Numbered from the stretch's first letter, positions 43,914 through 54,147 are shown. The stretch is 64,000 nucleotides of DNA from Shinella sp. (GCA_003248775.1 QFQX01000012.1:1-64000), one strand, 5' to 3'. The notes: generated by a model from the sequence alone, not told the origin. Numbers and translations are program-made.

Positions 43914-45124
43914 CGTGCCGGCACTCCATAAACTACCGTCGCCGTTGCTATTGCCGCGATGCCTTCGCGCCGGCCGATGAAGCCGATCTTTTCGTTGGTG
44001 GTCGCCTTGACCGAGCAGCGGTCCAGCGTGATTCTTAGAATTTCCGAGAGCTTTTCCCGCATTTCCAGCCTGTGCGGTCCGAGTTTCGGGGCCTCGGCGA
44101 TGAGGGAAACGTCGGCATTCATGATCGTGCCGCCGTTCTCGCGGACGATGCGGGCCGCATGTTCCAGAAAGATCCGCGACGGCGCGCCCTTCCATTGGGG
44201 ATCCGATGGCGGGAAATGGTCGCCGATATCGCCGGCGCCGCAGGTGGCTAGCAGCGCATCGGTCAGCGCATGCAGCGCAACGTCCGCGTCGGAATGGCCC
44301 TTGAGCCGCTGGTCGTGGGGAATGAAGATACCGCAAAGCGTCACGCCGTCGCCGGGTTCCAGCTGATGCACGTCGTAGCCGTTACCGGTGCGGACGTCGG
44401 GCAGGGCGGCGGGGCTGGAAAGTCTGGCATCGGCCATGGCGATATCCCTTTTCACGGTCAGTTTTACGTTGTCGGGCGAACCCTCTACCAGCTGCACCGG
44501 AATGCCGGCCCATTCCGCAATCGAGGCGTCATCGGTGAAGTCGCTGCGGCCGTCCGCCGCTGCCCTTTCATGGGCATCGAGAATCACCGGCAGCGCAAAG
44601 GCTTGCGGCGTCTGCGCCGCGAAAAGACCGGCGCGAGGCACAGTTTCGGCAATGTGGCCGTCTGAGCTCGATCGCTTCAGCGTATCCGTAACCGGCATCA
44701 CGGGCAGCGCGCCGGCATTGCCCCCATCAAGGGAGGTCGCCACACGGTTGAGAAGGTCGTCGTCCAAAAATGGGCGTACCGCATCATGGATCATCACGTG
44801 ACTTGCGCCGTGTTGCGAAAGAGCGCGTAGACCTGCCAGAACGGACTGCTGACGCGTTGCTCCTCCGTTGACGGTGATGATCTTGTGCCCTTCATTCAGG
44901 GAAAATCTCGTTTTTTCAAACAGTTCATGGTCATCCTGATGGATGACCGCGATGATCGGCCCCGATCGCTTCCAGGCAAGAAATGTTTCCAGCGTATGTG
45001 CGATAACGGGGCGTCCACCGATCCTGCGATACTGTTTCGGTCCCTCGACGGAGGCGCCCGCGCGCTCTCCGCGTCCGGCCGCCACGACAATGATACCGAT
45101 AGAGGCAACTTCGCGTTGTTGCAT
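43910..45124 (-). CDS. ispDF: bifunctional IspD/IspF enzyme of the MEP isoprenoid pathway
   Basis: One chain of 404 residues with two enzymes of the non-mevalonate pathway. The N-terminal part (1-225) is 2-C-methylerythritol 4-phosphate cytidylyltransferase with VVAAGRGERAG, GPKQYRRI and HDAVRPFLDDD. The C-terminal part (about 245-404) is the MECDP synthase with the metal motif GYDVHQLEPGD, GHSDADVALHALTDALL and GDIGDHFPPSDP. The fusion is common in alphaproteobacteria. ATG 45124 gives a normal IspD start; the longer frame is not needed. It is divergent from dusB. Confidence 0.96.
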   Translation of the reverse strand: MQQREVASIGIIVVAAGRGERAGASVEGPKQYRRIGGRPVIAHTLETFLAWKRSGPIIAVIHQDDHELFEKTRFSLNEGHKIITVNGGATRQQSVLAGLRALSQHGASHVMIHDAVRPFLDDDLLNRVATSLDGGNAGALPVMPVTDTLKRSSSDGHIAETVPRAGLFAAQTPQAFALPVILDAHERAAADGRSDFTDDASIAEWAGIPVQLVEGSPDNVKLTVKRDIAMADARLSSPAALPDVRTGNGYDVHQLEPGDGVTLCGIFIPHDQRLKGHSDADVALHALTDALLATCGAGDIGDHFPPSDPQWKGAPSRIFLEHAARIVRENGGTIMNADVSLIAEAPKLGPHRLEMREKLSEILRITLDRCSVKATTNEKIGFIGRREGIAAIATATVVYGVPAR

Positions 45125-45310
45125 TGCAGCGTTCGACCTGTGTAAAAGAGATAGGACACAAAAAATTCGCAAGCGTGGTCTACCGGCTGAACTTCGGTTT
45201 TTCCAGCATTTGCCCGAATTTTTATCGCGGCCCCACGGATTTCACTTGGCAAGCGCACAATCTCTGTCTAAAAATAGTGCACATTTGAAGCGTGCCCGAA
45301 AGATAATCAT

Positions 45311-46315
45311 TTGAGTTCTGCTGCGCTGAATACGCCATTCGAGATCGGGTCGGTCGCGATACGCAATCGCGTGATTCTGGCTCCGATGTCCGGTGTCAGC
45401 GATTTGCCGTTTCGCAGGCTGGCATGGCGTTTTGGGGCCGGTCTGGTCGTGACCGAGATGGTTGCAAGCCGTGAACTCGCTCACAATGCCGCAGAATCAT
45501 GGTCCCGTCTGCAGGGTGCAGATATCAATCCGCACATGGTGCAGCTTGCCGGACGCGAAGCCTACTGGATGGGCGAGGCGGCCCGTATCGCCGAAGCCAA
45601 TGGCGCCGATATCATCGACATCAACATGGGGTGTCCGGCCAAGAAGGTAACGGGCGGTTATTCCGGCTCGGCGTTGATGCGCGATCCCGATCATGCCCTG
45701 ACGCTGGTCGAGGCGACGGTCAATGCGGTGAAGGTACCGGTGACGCTGAAGATGCGGCTGGGCTGGGATGAGAACTCCCTGAACGCGCCGGAAATTGCCC
45801 GCCGTGCCGAAGAAGCCGGTGTGAAGATGATCATCGTGCATGGACGCACGCGCATGCAATTCTATGAAGGCAGGGCCGACTGGGACGCCATCGCCCGGGT
45901 TCGGGAGGTCGTGTCCGTCCCGCTGGTTGCCAATGGCGACGTGGAAACCCGCGAAGATGCCGTTGAGATCCTGCGTCGCTCCGGCGCCGATGCGGTTATG
46001 GCGGGCAGGGCCTGTCAGGGGCGTCCGTGGCATGTCGGCTGGCTCGCCGGTGGCGCGGGTCCTGATGCCTCCGAGATCCCCGCACTTGTCAGCGAACATT
46101 ATGAGGCAATGCTCGGTCATTACGGGCGCGATGTCGGTATAAGGCATGCTCGCAAGCATCTGGGCTGGTATCTCGACCGCTTCGCACCGGAGGCATCTGC
46201 TGCCGCCAAGGGAGAAATCATGACGTCGAAGGACGCCGATTTCGTTTCGAAATCGCTTTTCAGCGTGCTGTCTGAGGCGCTGTCCGCCGCAGACAGCCGA
46301 CAGGAGGCCGCATGA
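45311..46315 (+). CDS. dusB: tRNA-dihydrouridine synthase B
   Basis: An FMN enzyme that reduces uridines in tRNA. It is 334 residues. The flavin-binding ILAPMSGVSDLPFRRLA, the catalytic-cysteine motif DINMGCPAKKVTGGYSGSALMRD, IIVHGRTRMQFY and the late VMAGRACQGRPW identify a DusB-type protein. The start is TTG 45311, with no strong ribosome site. Its TGA overlaps the ntrB ATG (ATGA). The dusB-ntrB-ntrC order is well known in Rhizobiales and enteric relatives, where dusB has also been called nifR3. Confidence 0.94.
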   Translation: MSSAALNTPFEIGSVAIRNRVILAPMSGVSDLPFRRLAWRFGAGLVVTEMVASRELAHNAAESWSRLQGADINPHMVQLAGREAYWMGEAARIAEANGADIIDINMGCPAKKVTGGYSGSALMRDPDHALTLVEATVNAVKVPVTLKMRLGWDENSLNAPEIARRAEEAGVKMIIVHGRTRMQFYEGRADWDAIARVREVVSVPLVANGDVETREDAVEILRRSGADAVMAGRACQGRPWHVGWLAGGAGPDASEIPALVSEHYEAMLGHYGRDVGIRHARKHLGWYLDRFAPEASAAAKGEIMTSKDADFVSKSLFSVLSEALSAADSRQEAA

Positions 46316-47445
46316 ACGCGAATAATGGCGGCAACGGGCTTGCCATGGCAGTGCTCAACTCGGTTCAGAATCCGGTGGTGATGGTCGATACCAACGGCCA
46401 TATCGCCTTCGCGAACTGGGAAGCCGAGGCATTTTTCGGTGCAAGTGCTGCGCATCTGTCCCGCTACAAGCTGTCCACCTTCATTCCCTTCGGCAGTCCG
46501 CTGCTTTCCCTGATCGATCAGGTTCGCGAACGCCGCGCTCCGGTGAACGAATACCGTGTTGACCTCAGCTCACCCCGTCTCGGGCAGGACAAGCTGGTGG
46601 ATCTTTATGTTGCTCCGGTGGTCAACCAGCCGGGTGACGTGGTCATTGTTTTCCAGGAACGTTCGATGGCTGACAAGATCGACCGGCAGTTGACGCATCG
46701 TGCGGCTGCCCGTTCGGTGACCGGTCTTGCGTCGATGCTGGCCCACGAGATCAAGAACCCGCTCTCCGGCATCCGCGGTGCGGCGCAGTTGCTCGAAACC
46801 TCCGTTACAGACGAAGATCGCGCATTGACCCGGCTGATCTGCGACGAGACGGACCGCATCGTTTCTCTGGTCGACCGTATGGAGGTCTTTTCCGACGAAC
46901 GGCCGGTCGACCGGATTTCGCTGAACATTCATTCGGTGCTCGACCATGTGAAGGCGATCGCCAAGGCCGGTTTTGCCCGCAACATTCGCATCACCGAGAA
47001 TTATGACCCGTCGCTGCCGCCGGTCTATGCCAATCGCGACCAGCTTGTGCAGGTGTTCCTGAACCTCATCAAGAACGCCGCCGAAGCCATCGGCGACCGG
47101 CCGGATGGCGAGATACAGTTGACGACGGCCTATCGTCCGGGCATCCGCCTGTCGGTTGCCGGTTCGCGTGAAAAGATTTCCCTGCCGCTCGAATTCTGCG
47201 TGCACGACAACGGTCCCGGCGTGCCGTCCGACCTGCTGCCGCATCTTTTCGATCCGTTTATTACCACCAAGACCAACGGTTCCGGCCTTGGGCTGGCGCT
47301 GGTCGCCAAGATCATTGGCGGCCATGGCGGCATCGTCGAATGCGACAGCCAGGCGAACCGCACGACTTTCCGCGTGTTGATGCCCGTCTCCAAGGACATC
47401 CCGCTTGACGAAGAACCCCCGGCGAAATCCACAGGAAGATTCTGA
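46312..47445 (+). CDS. ntrB: nitrogen regulation sensor kinase NtrB
   Basis: A cytoplasmic sensor histidine kinase that phosphorylates or dephosphorylates NtrC depending on PII. It is 377 residues without membrane helices. A PAS domain (residues about 12-110) precedes the dimerisation helix with the phosphorylated histidine in LAHEIKNPLSGIRGAAQLLE near residue 144. The ATP-binding part has the N-box LIKNAAEAI, the G1 box DNGPGVPSDLLPHLFDPF and G2 GSGLGLALV. It is coupled on both sides: ATGA with dusB and TGATG with ntrC. Confidence 0.96.
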   Translation: MNANNGGNGLAMAVLNSVQNPVVMVDTNGHIAFANWEAEAFFGASAAHLSRYKLSTFIPFGSPLLSLIDQVRERRAPVNEYRVDLSSPRLGQDKLVDLYVAPVVNQPGDVVIVFQERSMADKIDRQLTHRAAARSVTGLASMLAHEIKNPLSGIRGAAQLLETSVTDEDRALTRLICDETDRIVSLVDRMEVFSDERPVDRISLNIHSVLDHVKAIAKAGFARNIRITENYDPSLPPVYANRDQLVQVFLNLIKNAAEAIGDRPDGEIQLTTAYRPGIRLSVAGSREKISLPLEFCVHDNGPGVPSDLLPHLFDPFITTKTNGSGLGLALVAKIIGGHGGIVECDSQANRTTFRVLMPVSKDIPLDEEPPAKSTGRF

Positions 47446-48896
47446 TGACTGCAACGATCCTTGTCGCTGATGACGACGCAGCCATTCGTACCGTATTGAA
47501 TCAGGCCTTGACCCGCGCCGGCTATGAAGTCCGGATCACGTCCAATGCCGCCACCCTCTGGCGTTGGGTCTCCGCTGGTGAAGGCGACCTCGTGGTCACC
47601 GACGTCGTCATGCCGGATGAGAACGCCTTCGATCTCCTGCCACGCATCAAGAAGGCGCGGCCCGATCTGCCGGTGCTGGTCATGAGCGCGCAGAACACGT
47701 TCATGACCGCGATCAAGGCATCGGAGAAGGGCGCTTACGACTACCTGCCGAAGCCCTTCGACCTGACGGAACTGATCGCGATCATCGGCCGTGCGCTGGC
47801 CGAGCCGAAAAAGAAGCCGGCCCGTCTCGACGACGACATGCAGGATGGAATGCCGCTGGTTGGCCGTTCGGCCGCCATGCAGGAAATCTACCGCGTTCTC
47901 GCGCGCCTGATGCAGACCGACCTGACGCTGATGATCACTGGCGAGTCGGGCACCGGCAAGGAACTCGTCGCCCGCGCGCTGCATGATTACGGCAAGCGCC
48001 GCAACGGTCCCTTCGTCGCCATCAACATGGCCGCGATCCCGCGCGACCTGATCGAATCAGAGCTTTTCGGTCACGAGAAGGGTGCCTTCACAGGCGCCCA
48101 GACTCGCTCGACCGGTCGCTTCGAACAGGCCGAAGGCGGCACGCTTTTCCTCGATGAAATCGGCGACATGCCGATGGATGCGCAAACCCGTCTGCTGCGT
48201 GTGCTGCAGCAGGGCGAATATACCACCGTGGGCGGCCGCACGCCGATCCGAACCGATGTCAGGATCGTTGCCGCGACCAACAAGGACCTGAAGCACTCGA
48301 TCAATCAGGGTCTTTTCCGTGAAGACCTTTACTACCGACTGAACGTCGTACCGCTACGCCTGCCGCCGCTGCGCGACCGTGCCGAGGACATCCCGGATCT
48401 GGTGCGGCATTTCATCCAGCAGGGTGAGAAAGAGGGCTTAGATCCGAAGCGCTTCGATAACGAAGCGCTGGAGGTCATGAAGGCCTATGCATGGCCGGGT
48501 AACGTTCGCGAGCTGGAAAACGTCGTCCGCCGCCTGATGGCGCTTTACCCGCAGGATGTGATTTCCCGCGAGATCGTCGAGCAGGAACTGCGTTCGGACA
48601 TCGCCGACAGCCCGATCGCCAAAGTCGGTGTTCCGGCCGGCTCTATGACGATTTCGCAGGCCGTTGAAGAAAACATGCGGACCTATTTCGCAAGCTTCGG
48701 CGACGCCCTGCCGCCTTCCGGCCTCTATGACCGGGTGCTCACCGAGATGGAGTATCCCCTGATTCTTGCTGCGCTCACCGCGACGCGTGGCAACCAGATC
48801 AAGGCCGCCGATCTTCTCGGGCTCAACCGCAATACGTTGCGCAAGAAGATCCGCGAGCTAGGTGTTTCGGTCTATCGCAGTTCCCGCTCGGCTTGA
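47445..48896 (+). CDS. ntrC: nitrogen regulation response regulator NtrC
   Basis: A sigma-54-dependent activator of nitrogen-assimilation genes. It is 483 residues. The receiver domain has the phosphorylated Asp53 in DLVVTDVVMPDEN. The AAA+ domain shows GESGTGKELVARALH (Walker A), GAFTGA (sigma-54 contact), FLDEIGDMP (Walker B) and RLLRVLQQGEYTTVGG. The C-terminal Fis-type helix-turn-helix (ATRGNQIKAADLLGLNRNTLRKKI) binds DNA. Its ATG overlaps the ntrB stop. Confidence 0.97.
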   Translation: MTATILVADDDAAIRTVLNQALTRAGYEVRITSNAATLWRWVSAGEGDLVVTDVVMPDENAFDLLPRIKKARPDLPVLVMSAQNTFMTAIKASEKGAYDYLPKPFDLTELIAIIGRALAEPKKKPARLDDDMQDGMPLVGRSAAMQEIYRVLARLMQTDLTLMITGESGTGKELVARALHDYGKRRNGPFVAINMAAIPRDLIESELFGHEKGAFTGAQTRSTGRFEQAEGGTLFLDEIGDMPMDAQTRLLRVLQQGEYTTVGGRTPIRTDVRIVAATNKDLKHSINQGLFREDLYYRLNVVPLRLPPLRDRAEDIPDLVRHFIQQGEKEGLDPKRFDNEALEVMKAYAWPGNVRELENVVRRLMALYPQDVISREIVEQELRSDIADSPIAKVGVPAGSMTISQAVEENMRTYFASFGDALPPSGLYDRVLTEMEYPLILAALTATRGNQIKAADLLGLNRNTLRKKIRELGVSVYRSSRSA

Positions 48897-49090
48897 CAAA
48901 GCTGCAAGCCCCGTTGCAATTTCGCCACATTGCGTTGCTCAAAAGTCACGAAGCCTCGGCGTGTTCCGGTCCTGCCGGGTTGACGGGATCGGGAAAGAGT
49001 ATGGCGCGAGGGAAGTGATCGGTCCGTTTTCGGGGTTGATCCGAGGTGCAGCAACGAATTGGGCTCTGCAGGCAGGGCGCGGGAGTTTTC

Positions 49091-51358
49091 ATGGTCAGTC
49101 GGATGGCCGCGTCCGCAACGGATCTCGACACCGCGACGTCCCATGACCGTCGTGCGTCTTTTGCCTTGCCCGGCCTCGTGGTCGCGGGCGGTGCGCTCGC
49201 TTGCGCCATATTCACACTGCCTGTGCTGCTCGGCCTCACGCCCATTGAACCTACGTCCCAGGTTCTGATCGCCTCGGCCATCGTCAATTCGCTTTTCATA
49301 GTCGGCCTGATGTTCCTTATCGGCCGCGAAGTGACACGTCTCTTCAAGGCGCGCACACGTGGCCGCGCTGCGGCCCGCCTGCATGTCCGTATCGTGGTGT
49401 TGTTTTCGATCGTCGCCATCACGCCGGCGATCCTCGTGGCGATCTTCGCCAGTATCACGCTGAATGTCGGTCTGGACCGATGGTTTTCGCTAAGGACGCA
49501 ATCCATCGTCTCGTCATCGATGAATGTTGCCCAGGCCTATATGCTGGAAAACGCCAGCTACCTGCAGGGCCAGACGATCTCGATGGCGAACGATCTCGAG
49601 CGCAATCGTGCGCTCTATTATCTTGATCGCACCGGTTTCGTTCAGCTCCTGACCCGACAGACAAAGGGGCGTGGCATGCTCGGCGCCTTCCTTGTGCGTC
49701 AGGACGGCTCTTCGATCATACAGGCTGATATATCGACGGAGAAGCCGCTGCCGGCGATCCCGAAGGACGCGCTGGAGAGCGCCGCTGCCGGTCAGCCGAC
49801 GCTCATTCCGCCAGGCGTGACCAACCTTGTGGGCGCGATCATCAAGCTCGAATCGATTTCGGGCACCTACCTCTATACGATCCGCGCCGTTGACCCGAAG
49901 GTCATGTCGGCAATGCGGCTGATGGAGGAGAACACCGCCGAATACAAGGCGATGGAAGACGGCCGCACCACGCTGCAAATTGCTTTTGCCATTCTCTATC
50001 TCGGCTTCGCACTGATCGTACTTCTGGCCGCGATCTGGACGGCGATCGCTGTCGCGGATCGGATCGTCCGGCCGATCCGCCTGCTGATTGGTGCTGCCGA
50101 CAATGTTGCTTCTGGCAACATGAATGTCATCGTGCCTGTTCGATCGGCGGATGGCGACGTCGGCAGCCTGTCGCGCACCTTCAACAAGATGATTACCCAG
50201 ATCCGCAGCCAGCGCGACGAAATCCTTGAAGCCAAGGACGAGGTGGACGACCGGCGACGCTTCATCGAGGCTGTGCTGTCAGGCGTGACGGCCGCGGTTA
50301 TCGGCGTCGAGGATGACGGCGTCATCACCATCGTCAATCCATCCGCCGAATACTTTCTCGCGACGGCTTCCGAGGATCTGATCGGCCAGAAGCTCAGCCT
50401 CGTCGCACCCGAAGTGGACCGGGTTCTTGCCGAAGCCGCGGTGCGTCATCGCGGTGAATACCGTGAGCAGATCAACCTTATCCGGGGCGGAAAGGAGCGG
50501 ACGCTGAACGTGCAGGTGACGCGCGAGGAGACCCGGGGTTCAGAGGATTCCTACGTGATCACGCTCGATGACATCACCGATCTGGTTATCGCCCAACGCT
50601 CCACTGCCTGGGCGGACGTCGCGCGACGTATCGCCCACGAGATCAAAAACCCGCTCACCCCGATCCAGCTTTCCGCCGAACGCCTCAAGCGGCGCTATGG
50701 CAAGCATATCGCCGAGGACGACCGGGCCGTTTTCGACCAGTGCACCGATACTATCGTCCGTCAGGTCGAGGACATCGGACGCATGGTGGACGAATTCTCC
50801 GCCTTTGCCCGGATGCCGAAGCCGGCAAAGCAGAGTTCGGACCTGCGCGACGTGCTGCGTGATGCCGTATTCCTGCGGGAGATGGGTACGCACGGCATCA
50901 AGTTCACCCGCGAGTTCGGCGACGAACCGTTGCAGGGCAGTTTCGATGCTCGCATGCTGGCTCAGGCTGTCGGCAACCTCATCAAGAATGCGGTCGAGGC
51001 GATCGAGGCCGTGCCGAGCGAGGAACTGCCGGATGGCGGAAGGATCATGGTGCGCTCGTCCTTCGATCACGAGCAGGATCGTTTCGTTGTCGATGTCATC
51101 GACAACGGACGCGGTCTTCCGGTTGAGAACCGGCACCGCATTCTCGAACCCTATATGACGATGCGAGAGAAAGGCACAGGCCTGGGTCTCGCCATCGTGA
51201 AGAAGATTATTGAAGAACATGGTGGTCAGTTGGAGTTGCATGACGCTCCGGCAGAGTTCGATCGGGGCAGGGGCGCGATGATCCGCATCCTCCTGCCGCG
51301 CCTTGAGACGACCGCCATGGACAATGAAAGCGATAAGGAAAAGGTCCATGGCCTCTGA
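49091..51358 (+). CDS. ntrY: sensor kinase NtrY
   Basis: A membrane sensor histidine kinase of about 755 residues that pairs with NtrX. The N-terminal region has several membrane helices (LPGLVVAGGALACAIFTLPVLLGL; ASAIVNSLFIVGLMFLIG; IVVLFSIVAITPAILVAIF). A periplasmic segment is followed by a further helix (IAFAILYLGFALIVLLAAIW), a HAMP domain (ADRIVRPIRLLIGAADNVASG), a PAS domain and the kinase core with HEIKNPLTPIQLSAERLKRRY. The ATP-binding N-box LIKNAVEAIEA and DNGRGLP follow. ATG 49091 has GGGAG upstream. It overlaps ntrX by 11 bases. Confidence 0.95.
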   Translation: MVSRMAASATDLDTATSHDRRASFALPGLVVAGGALACAIFTLPVLLGLTPIEPTSQVLIASAIVNSLFIVGLMFLIGREVTRLFKARTRGRAAARLHVRIVVLFSIVAITPAILVAIFASITLNVGLDRWFSLRTQSIVSSSMNVAQAYMLENASYLQGQTISMANDLERNRALYYLDRTGFVQLLTRQTKGRGMLGAFLVRQDGSSIIQADISTEKPLPAIPKDALESAAAGQPTLIPPGVTNLVGAIIKLESISGTYLYTIRAVDPKVMSAMRLMEENTAEYKAMEDGRTTLQIAFAILYLGFALIVLLAAIWTAIAVADRIVRPIRLLIGAADNVASGNMNVIVPVRSADGDVGSLSRTFNKMITQIRSQRDEILEAKDEVDDRRRFIEAVLSGVTAAVIGVEDDGVITIVNPSAEYFLATASEDLIGQKLSLVAPEVDRVLAEAAVRHRGEYREQINLIRGGKERTLNVQVTREETRGSEDSYVITLDDITDLVIAQRSTAWADVARRIAHEIKNPLTPIQLSAERLKRRYGKHIAEDDRAVFDQCTDTIVRQVEDIGRMVDEFSAFARMPKPAKQSSDLRDVLRDAVFLREMGTHGIKFTREFGDEPLQGSFDARMLAQAVGNLIKNAVEAIEAVPSEELPDGGRIMVRSSFDHEQDRFVVDVIDNGRGLPVENRHRILEPYMTMREKGTGLGLAIVKKIIEEHGGQLELHDAPAEFDRGRGAMIRILLPRLETTAMDNESDKEKVHGL

Positions 51359-52712
51359 TATTCTGGTAGTCGACGACGAAGAGGATATCCGCGAGATCGT
51401 CTCCGGCATCCTCAGCGACGAGGGGCACGAAACCCGCACCGCTCACGACGCCGACAGCGCGCTGGCTGCGATCTCTGATCGCGCACCGCGTCTCGTCTTT
51501 CTCGATATCTGGATGCAGGGCAGCCGGCTTGATGGCCTGTCGCTGCTGGACGAGATAAAGACGCGGCATCCCGATCTTCCCGTCGTCATGATTTCCGGAC
51601 ATGGCAACATCGAAACGGCAGTTTCGGCGATCAAGCGCGGCGCTTTCGATTTCATCGAGAAGCCGTTCAAGGCGGATCGCCTGATCCTGATCGCGGAGCG
51701 CGCGCTGGAGAATTCCAAGCTTAAACGCGAGGTTTCGGAGCTGAAGAAGCGCACGGGCGATGCGGTCGAGCTGATCGGCACCTCCGTGGCCGTTTCGCAG
51801 CTTCGCCAGACGATCGACAAGGTCGCCCCGACCAATAGCCGAATCATGATCTTCGGCCCGTCCGGCTCCGGCAAGGAACTGGTTGCGCGCATGATCCACA
51901 AGCGGTCGAGCCGTGCGAGCGGTCCCTTTGTGACGCTCAATGCAGCCGCGATCACTCCTGACAGGATGGAGGTCGCGCTGTTCGGCACCGAGGGCACGCC
52001 CGGCCAGCCACGTCGCATCGGTGCGCTCGAGGAGGCCCACCGGGGCATCCTCTATCTCGATGAGATTGGCGAGATGCCGCGCGAGACCCAGAACAAGATC
52101 CTTCGGGTTCTGGTCGAGCAGCAGTTCGAACGCGTCGGTGGTTCCAAGCGCGTCAAGGTCGATGTACGGGTCATCTCGTCTTCCGCCTACAACCTTGAAG
52201 GCATGATCGCGGAGGGCCAGTTCCGGGAAGACCTGTTCCACCGGCTTGCCGTCGTTCCGATCAAGGTTCCTGCGCTCGCAGAGCGGCGCGAGGACATCCC
52301 CTTCCTTGTCGACATGTTCATGCGCCAGGTCTCCGAGCAGGCCGGCATCCGTCAGCGGCGGATCGGCGATGATGCGATGGCGGTGCTGCAGGCCAATGAC
52401 TGGCCGGGAAATATCCGCCAGCTGCGCAACAATATCGAGCGATTGATGATCCTTGCGCAGGGTGACAGCCCGGATACGCCGATTTCCGCCGAGATCCTGC
52501 CGCCGGACCTGTCTGAAATGCTGCCCAAAGTTTCGGCCCGCAACGATACCCACATCATGACGCTGCCTTTGCGCGAGGCGCGTGAAATGTTCGAACGCGA
52601 TTACCTGATCGCCCAGATCAACCGTTTCGGCGGGAATATCTCACGCACGGCCGAGTTTGTCGGCATGGAACGCTCCGCGCTTCATCGCAAACTCAAGTCG
52701 CTTGGCGTATAA
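51348..52712 (+). CDS. ntrX: response regulator NtrX
   Basis: A NtrC-family response regulator of 454 residues. The receiver has Asp53 in LVFLDIWMQGS. The AAA+ domain has Walker A GPSGSGKELVARMIHKRS and Walker B LYLDEIGEMP, and the C-terminus has a Fis-type helix-turn-helix (NRFGGNISRTAEFVGMERSALHRKL). The GAFTGA loop present in NtrC is absent here: the matching segment reads ALFGTEGTPGQPRRIG, so sigma-54 contact is unlikely and it may regulate sigma-70-type promoters. The start lies within the 3' end of ntrY, with AAGGAAAAGG upstream. Confidence 0.94.
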   Translation: MASDILVVDDEEDIREIVSGILSDEGHETRTAHDADSALAAISDRAPRLVFLDIWMQGSRLDGLSLLDEIKTRHPDLPVVMISGHGNIETAVSAIKRGAFDFIEKPFKADRLILIAERALENSKLKREVSELKKRTGDAVELIGTSVAVSQLRQTIDKVAPTNSRIMIFGPSGSGKELVARMIHKRSSRASGPFVTLNAAAITPDRMEVALFGTEGTPGQPRRIGALEEAHRGILYLDEIGEMPRETQNKILRVLVEQQFERVGGSKRVKVDVRVISSSAYNLEGMIAEGQFREDLFHRLAVVPIKVPALAERREDIPFLVDMFMRQVSEQAGIRQRRIGDDAMAVLQANDWPGNIRQLRNNIERLMILAQGDSPDTPISAEILPPDLSEMLPKVSARNDTHIMTLPLREAREMFERDYLIAQINRFGGNISRTAEFVGMERSALHRKLKSLGV

Positions 52713-52770
52713 GTCATGCGGCGGGCGGCCCTGATCGGGCTGCCTGATTCCCATCGCTTGAAGAGGCATC

Positions 52771-54147
52771 ATGAAAGTCATCATCTGCGGGGCGGGACAG
52801 GTCGGCTACGGTATCGCGGAGCGCTTGTCCCAGGAGGACAATGACGTCTCGGTCATCGATACCTCGGCGTCTCTGGTCGTGCATATTACGGAGACGCTCG
52901 ACGTCCGTGGTTATGTCGGTCATGGCGCCCATCCCGACATGCTGGCGAAGGCCGGCGCCGACGATGCAGACATGATCATCGCGGTGACGCTTTACGACGA
53001 GGTGAATATTGTCGCCTGTGAGGTTGCGCATGCGCTCTTCAACGTGCCGACCAAGATCGCGCGCATCCGCGCCCAGAATTACATGCGGCCGGAATATGCC
53101 GACCTCTTCAGCCGTGAGCATATCTCGATTGACGTGACGATTTCGCCCGAGATCGAAGTGGGCAAGATGGTCCTGAGGCGTATCTCTTTCCCGGGGGCGA
53201 CCGACATCGTCCGCTTTGCGGAAGATCATATCGCCATGGTCGCCATCGAATGCATGGAGGATTGCCCGGTCCTCAATACGCCTCTGCATCAGTTGAGCCA
53301 GCTGTTCCCGGACTTGATGGCGACGGTGACGGCGGTCTATCGCAACGGTAGGCTTCACGTCGCGCAGTCCAACGACCAGTTGCTGGTCGGCGATCTTGCC
53401 TATGTCATCTGCCAGCGCGACCACACGCGCCGCACACTTGGTCTGTTCGGCCATGACGAGCAGGAGGCCGGCCGCATCGTCATCGCCGGTGGCGGCAATA
53501 TCGGGCAATATGTCGCCCGCACCATTGAGAAGATGCAGCCAAGGACACGGATCAAGATCATCGAAAGCGATCGTGAGCGAGCAGTCGCCATATCTGACAA
53601 GCTGAAGAGCACCATTGTCCTTCATGGTTCGGCGCTCGATCAGGCGATCCTGCAGCAGGCCGATATTCAGGAAGCCGATCTGATGGTGACCCTCACCAAC
53701 AACGATCAGATCAATATTCTCGGCGCTGCCATGGCCAAGCGCATGGGCTGCCGCTCGACCATGGCGTTGATCAACAATCCGGGCTTTCAGGAACTGGCGA
53801 CGGGCGTGGGTATCGACGCCCACATCAATCCGCGCGCCGTGACGATCTCGCGTGTCCTCCAGCACGTCCGCAAGGGGCGCATCCTGTCGGTCTACGCCGT
53901 ACAGAAAGGCATGGCCGAAGTGATCGAAGCCGAAGCGCTGGAGACCTCTCCGCTCGTCGGGCGGCCTTTCCGCGACCTCGATTTGCCGCCGGGACTGCGC
54001 ATCGGGGCGATTTATCGCGACAAGGCGGTGATCCGGCCGAACGGCGACACGCGTATCAAGGCGAAGGACCGGGTGGTCATGTTTGCCACCGCTGATGCCG
54101 TGCGCGTTGTTGAACAGCTGTTTCGGGTTTCCATCCAGTATTTCTAG
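52771..54147 (+). CDS. trkA: Trk system potassium uptake protein TrkA
   Basis: The peripheral NAD-binding subunit that gates the Trk potassium transporter. It is 458 residues with a duplicated layout. The first RCK domain starts MKVIICGAGQVGYGIAERL, with CGAGQVG as the nucleotide site; the second starts RIVIAGGGNIGQYVARTIEK near residue 237. Each is followed by a TrkA-C domain. GAAGAGG precedes the ATG. The ntrYX-trkA-hfq-hflX order is typical of Rhizobiales. A RIME-like element follows the stop. Confidence 0.96.
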   Translation: MKVIICGAGQVGYGIAERLSQEDNDVSVIDTSASLVVHITETLDVRGYVGHGAHPDMLAKAGADDADMIIAVTLYDEVNIVACEVAHALFNVPTKIARIRAQNYMRPEYADLFSREHISIDVTISPEIEVGKMVLRRISFPGATDIVRFAEDHIAMVAIECMEDCPVLNTPLHQLSQLFPDLMATVTAVYRNGRLHVAQSNDQLLVGDLAYVICQRDHTRRTLGLFGHDEQEAGRIVIAGGGNIGQYVARTIEKMQPRTRIKIIESDRERAVAISDKLKSTIVLHGSALDQAILQQADIQEADLMVTLTNNDQINILGAAMAKRMGCRSTMALINNPGFQELATGVGIDAHINPRAVTISRVLQHVRKGRILSVYAVQKGMAEVIEAEALETSPLVGRPFRDLDLPPGLRIGAIYRDKAVIRPNGDTRIKAKDRVVMFATADAVRVVEQLFRVSIQYF

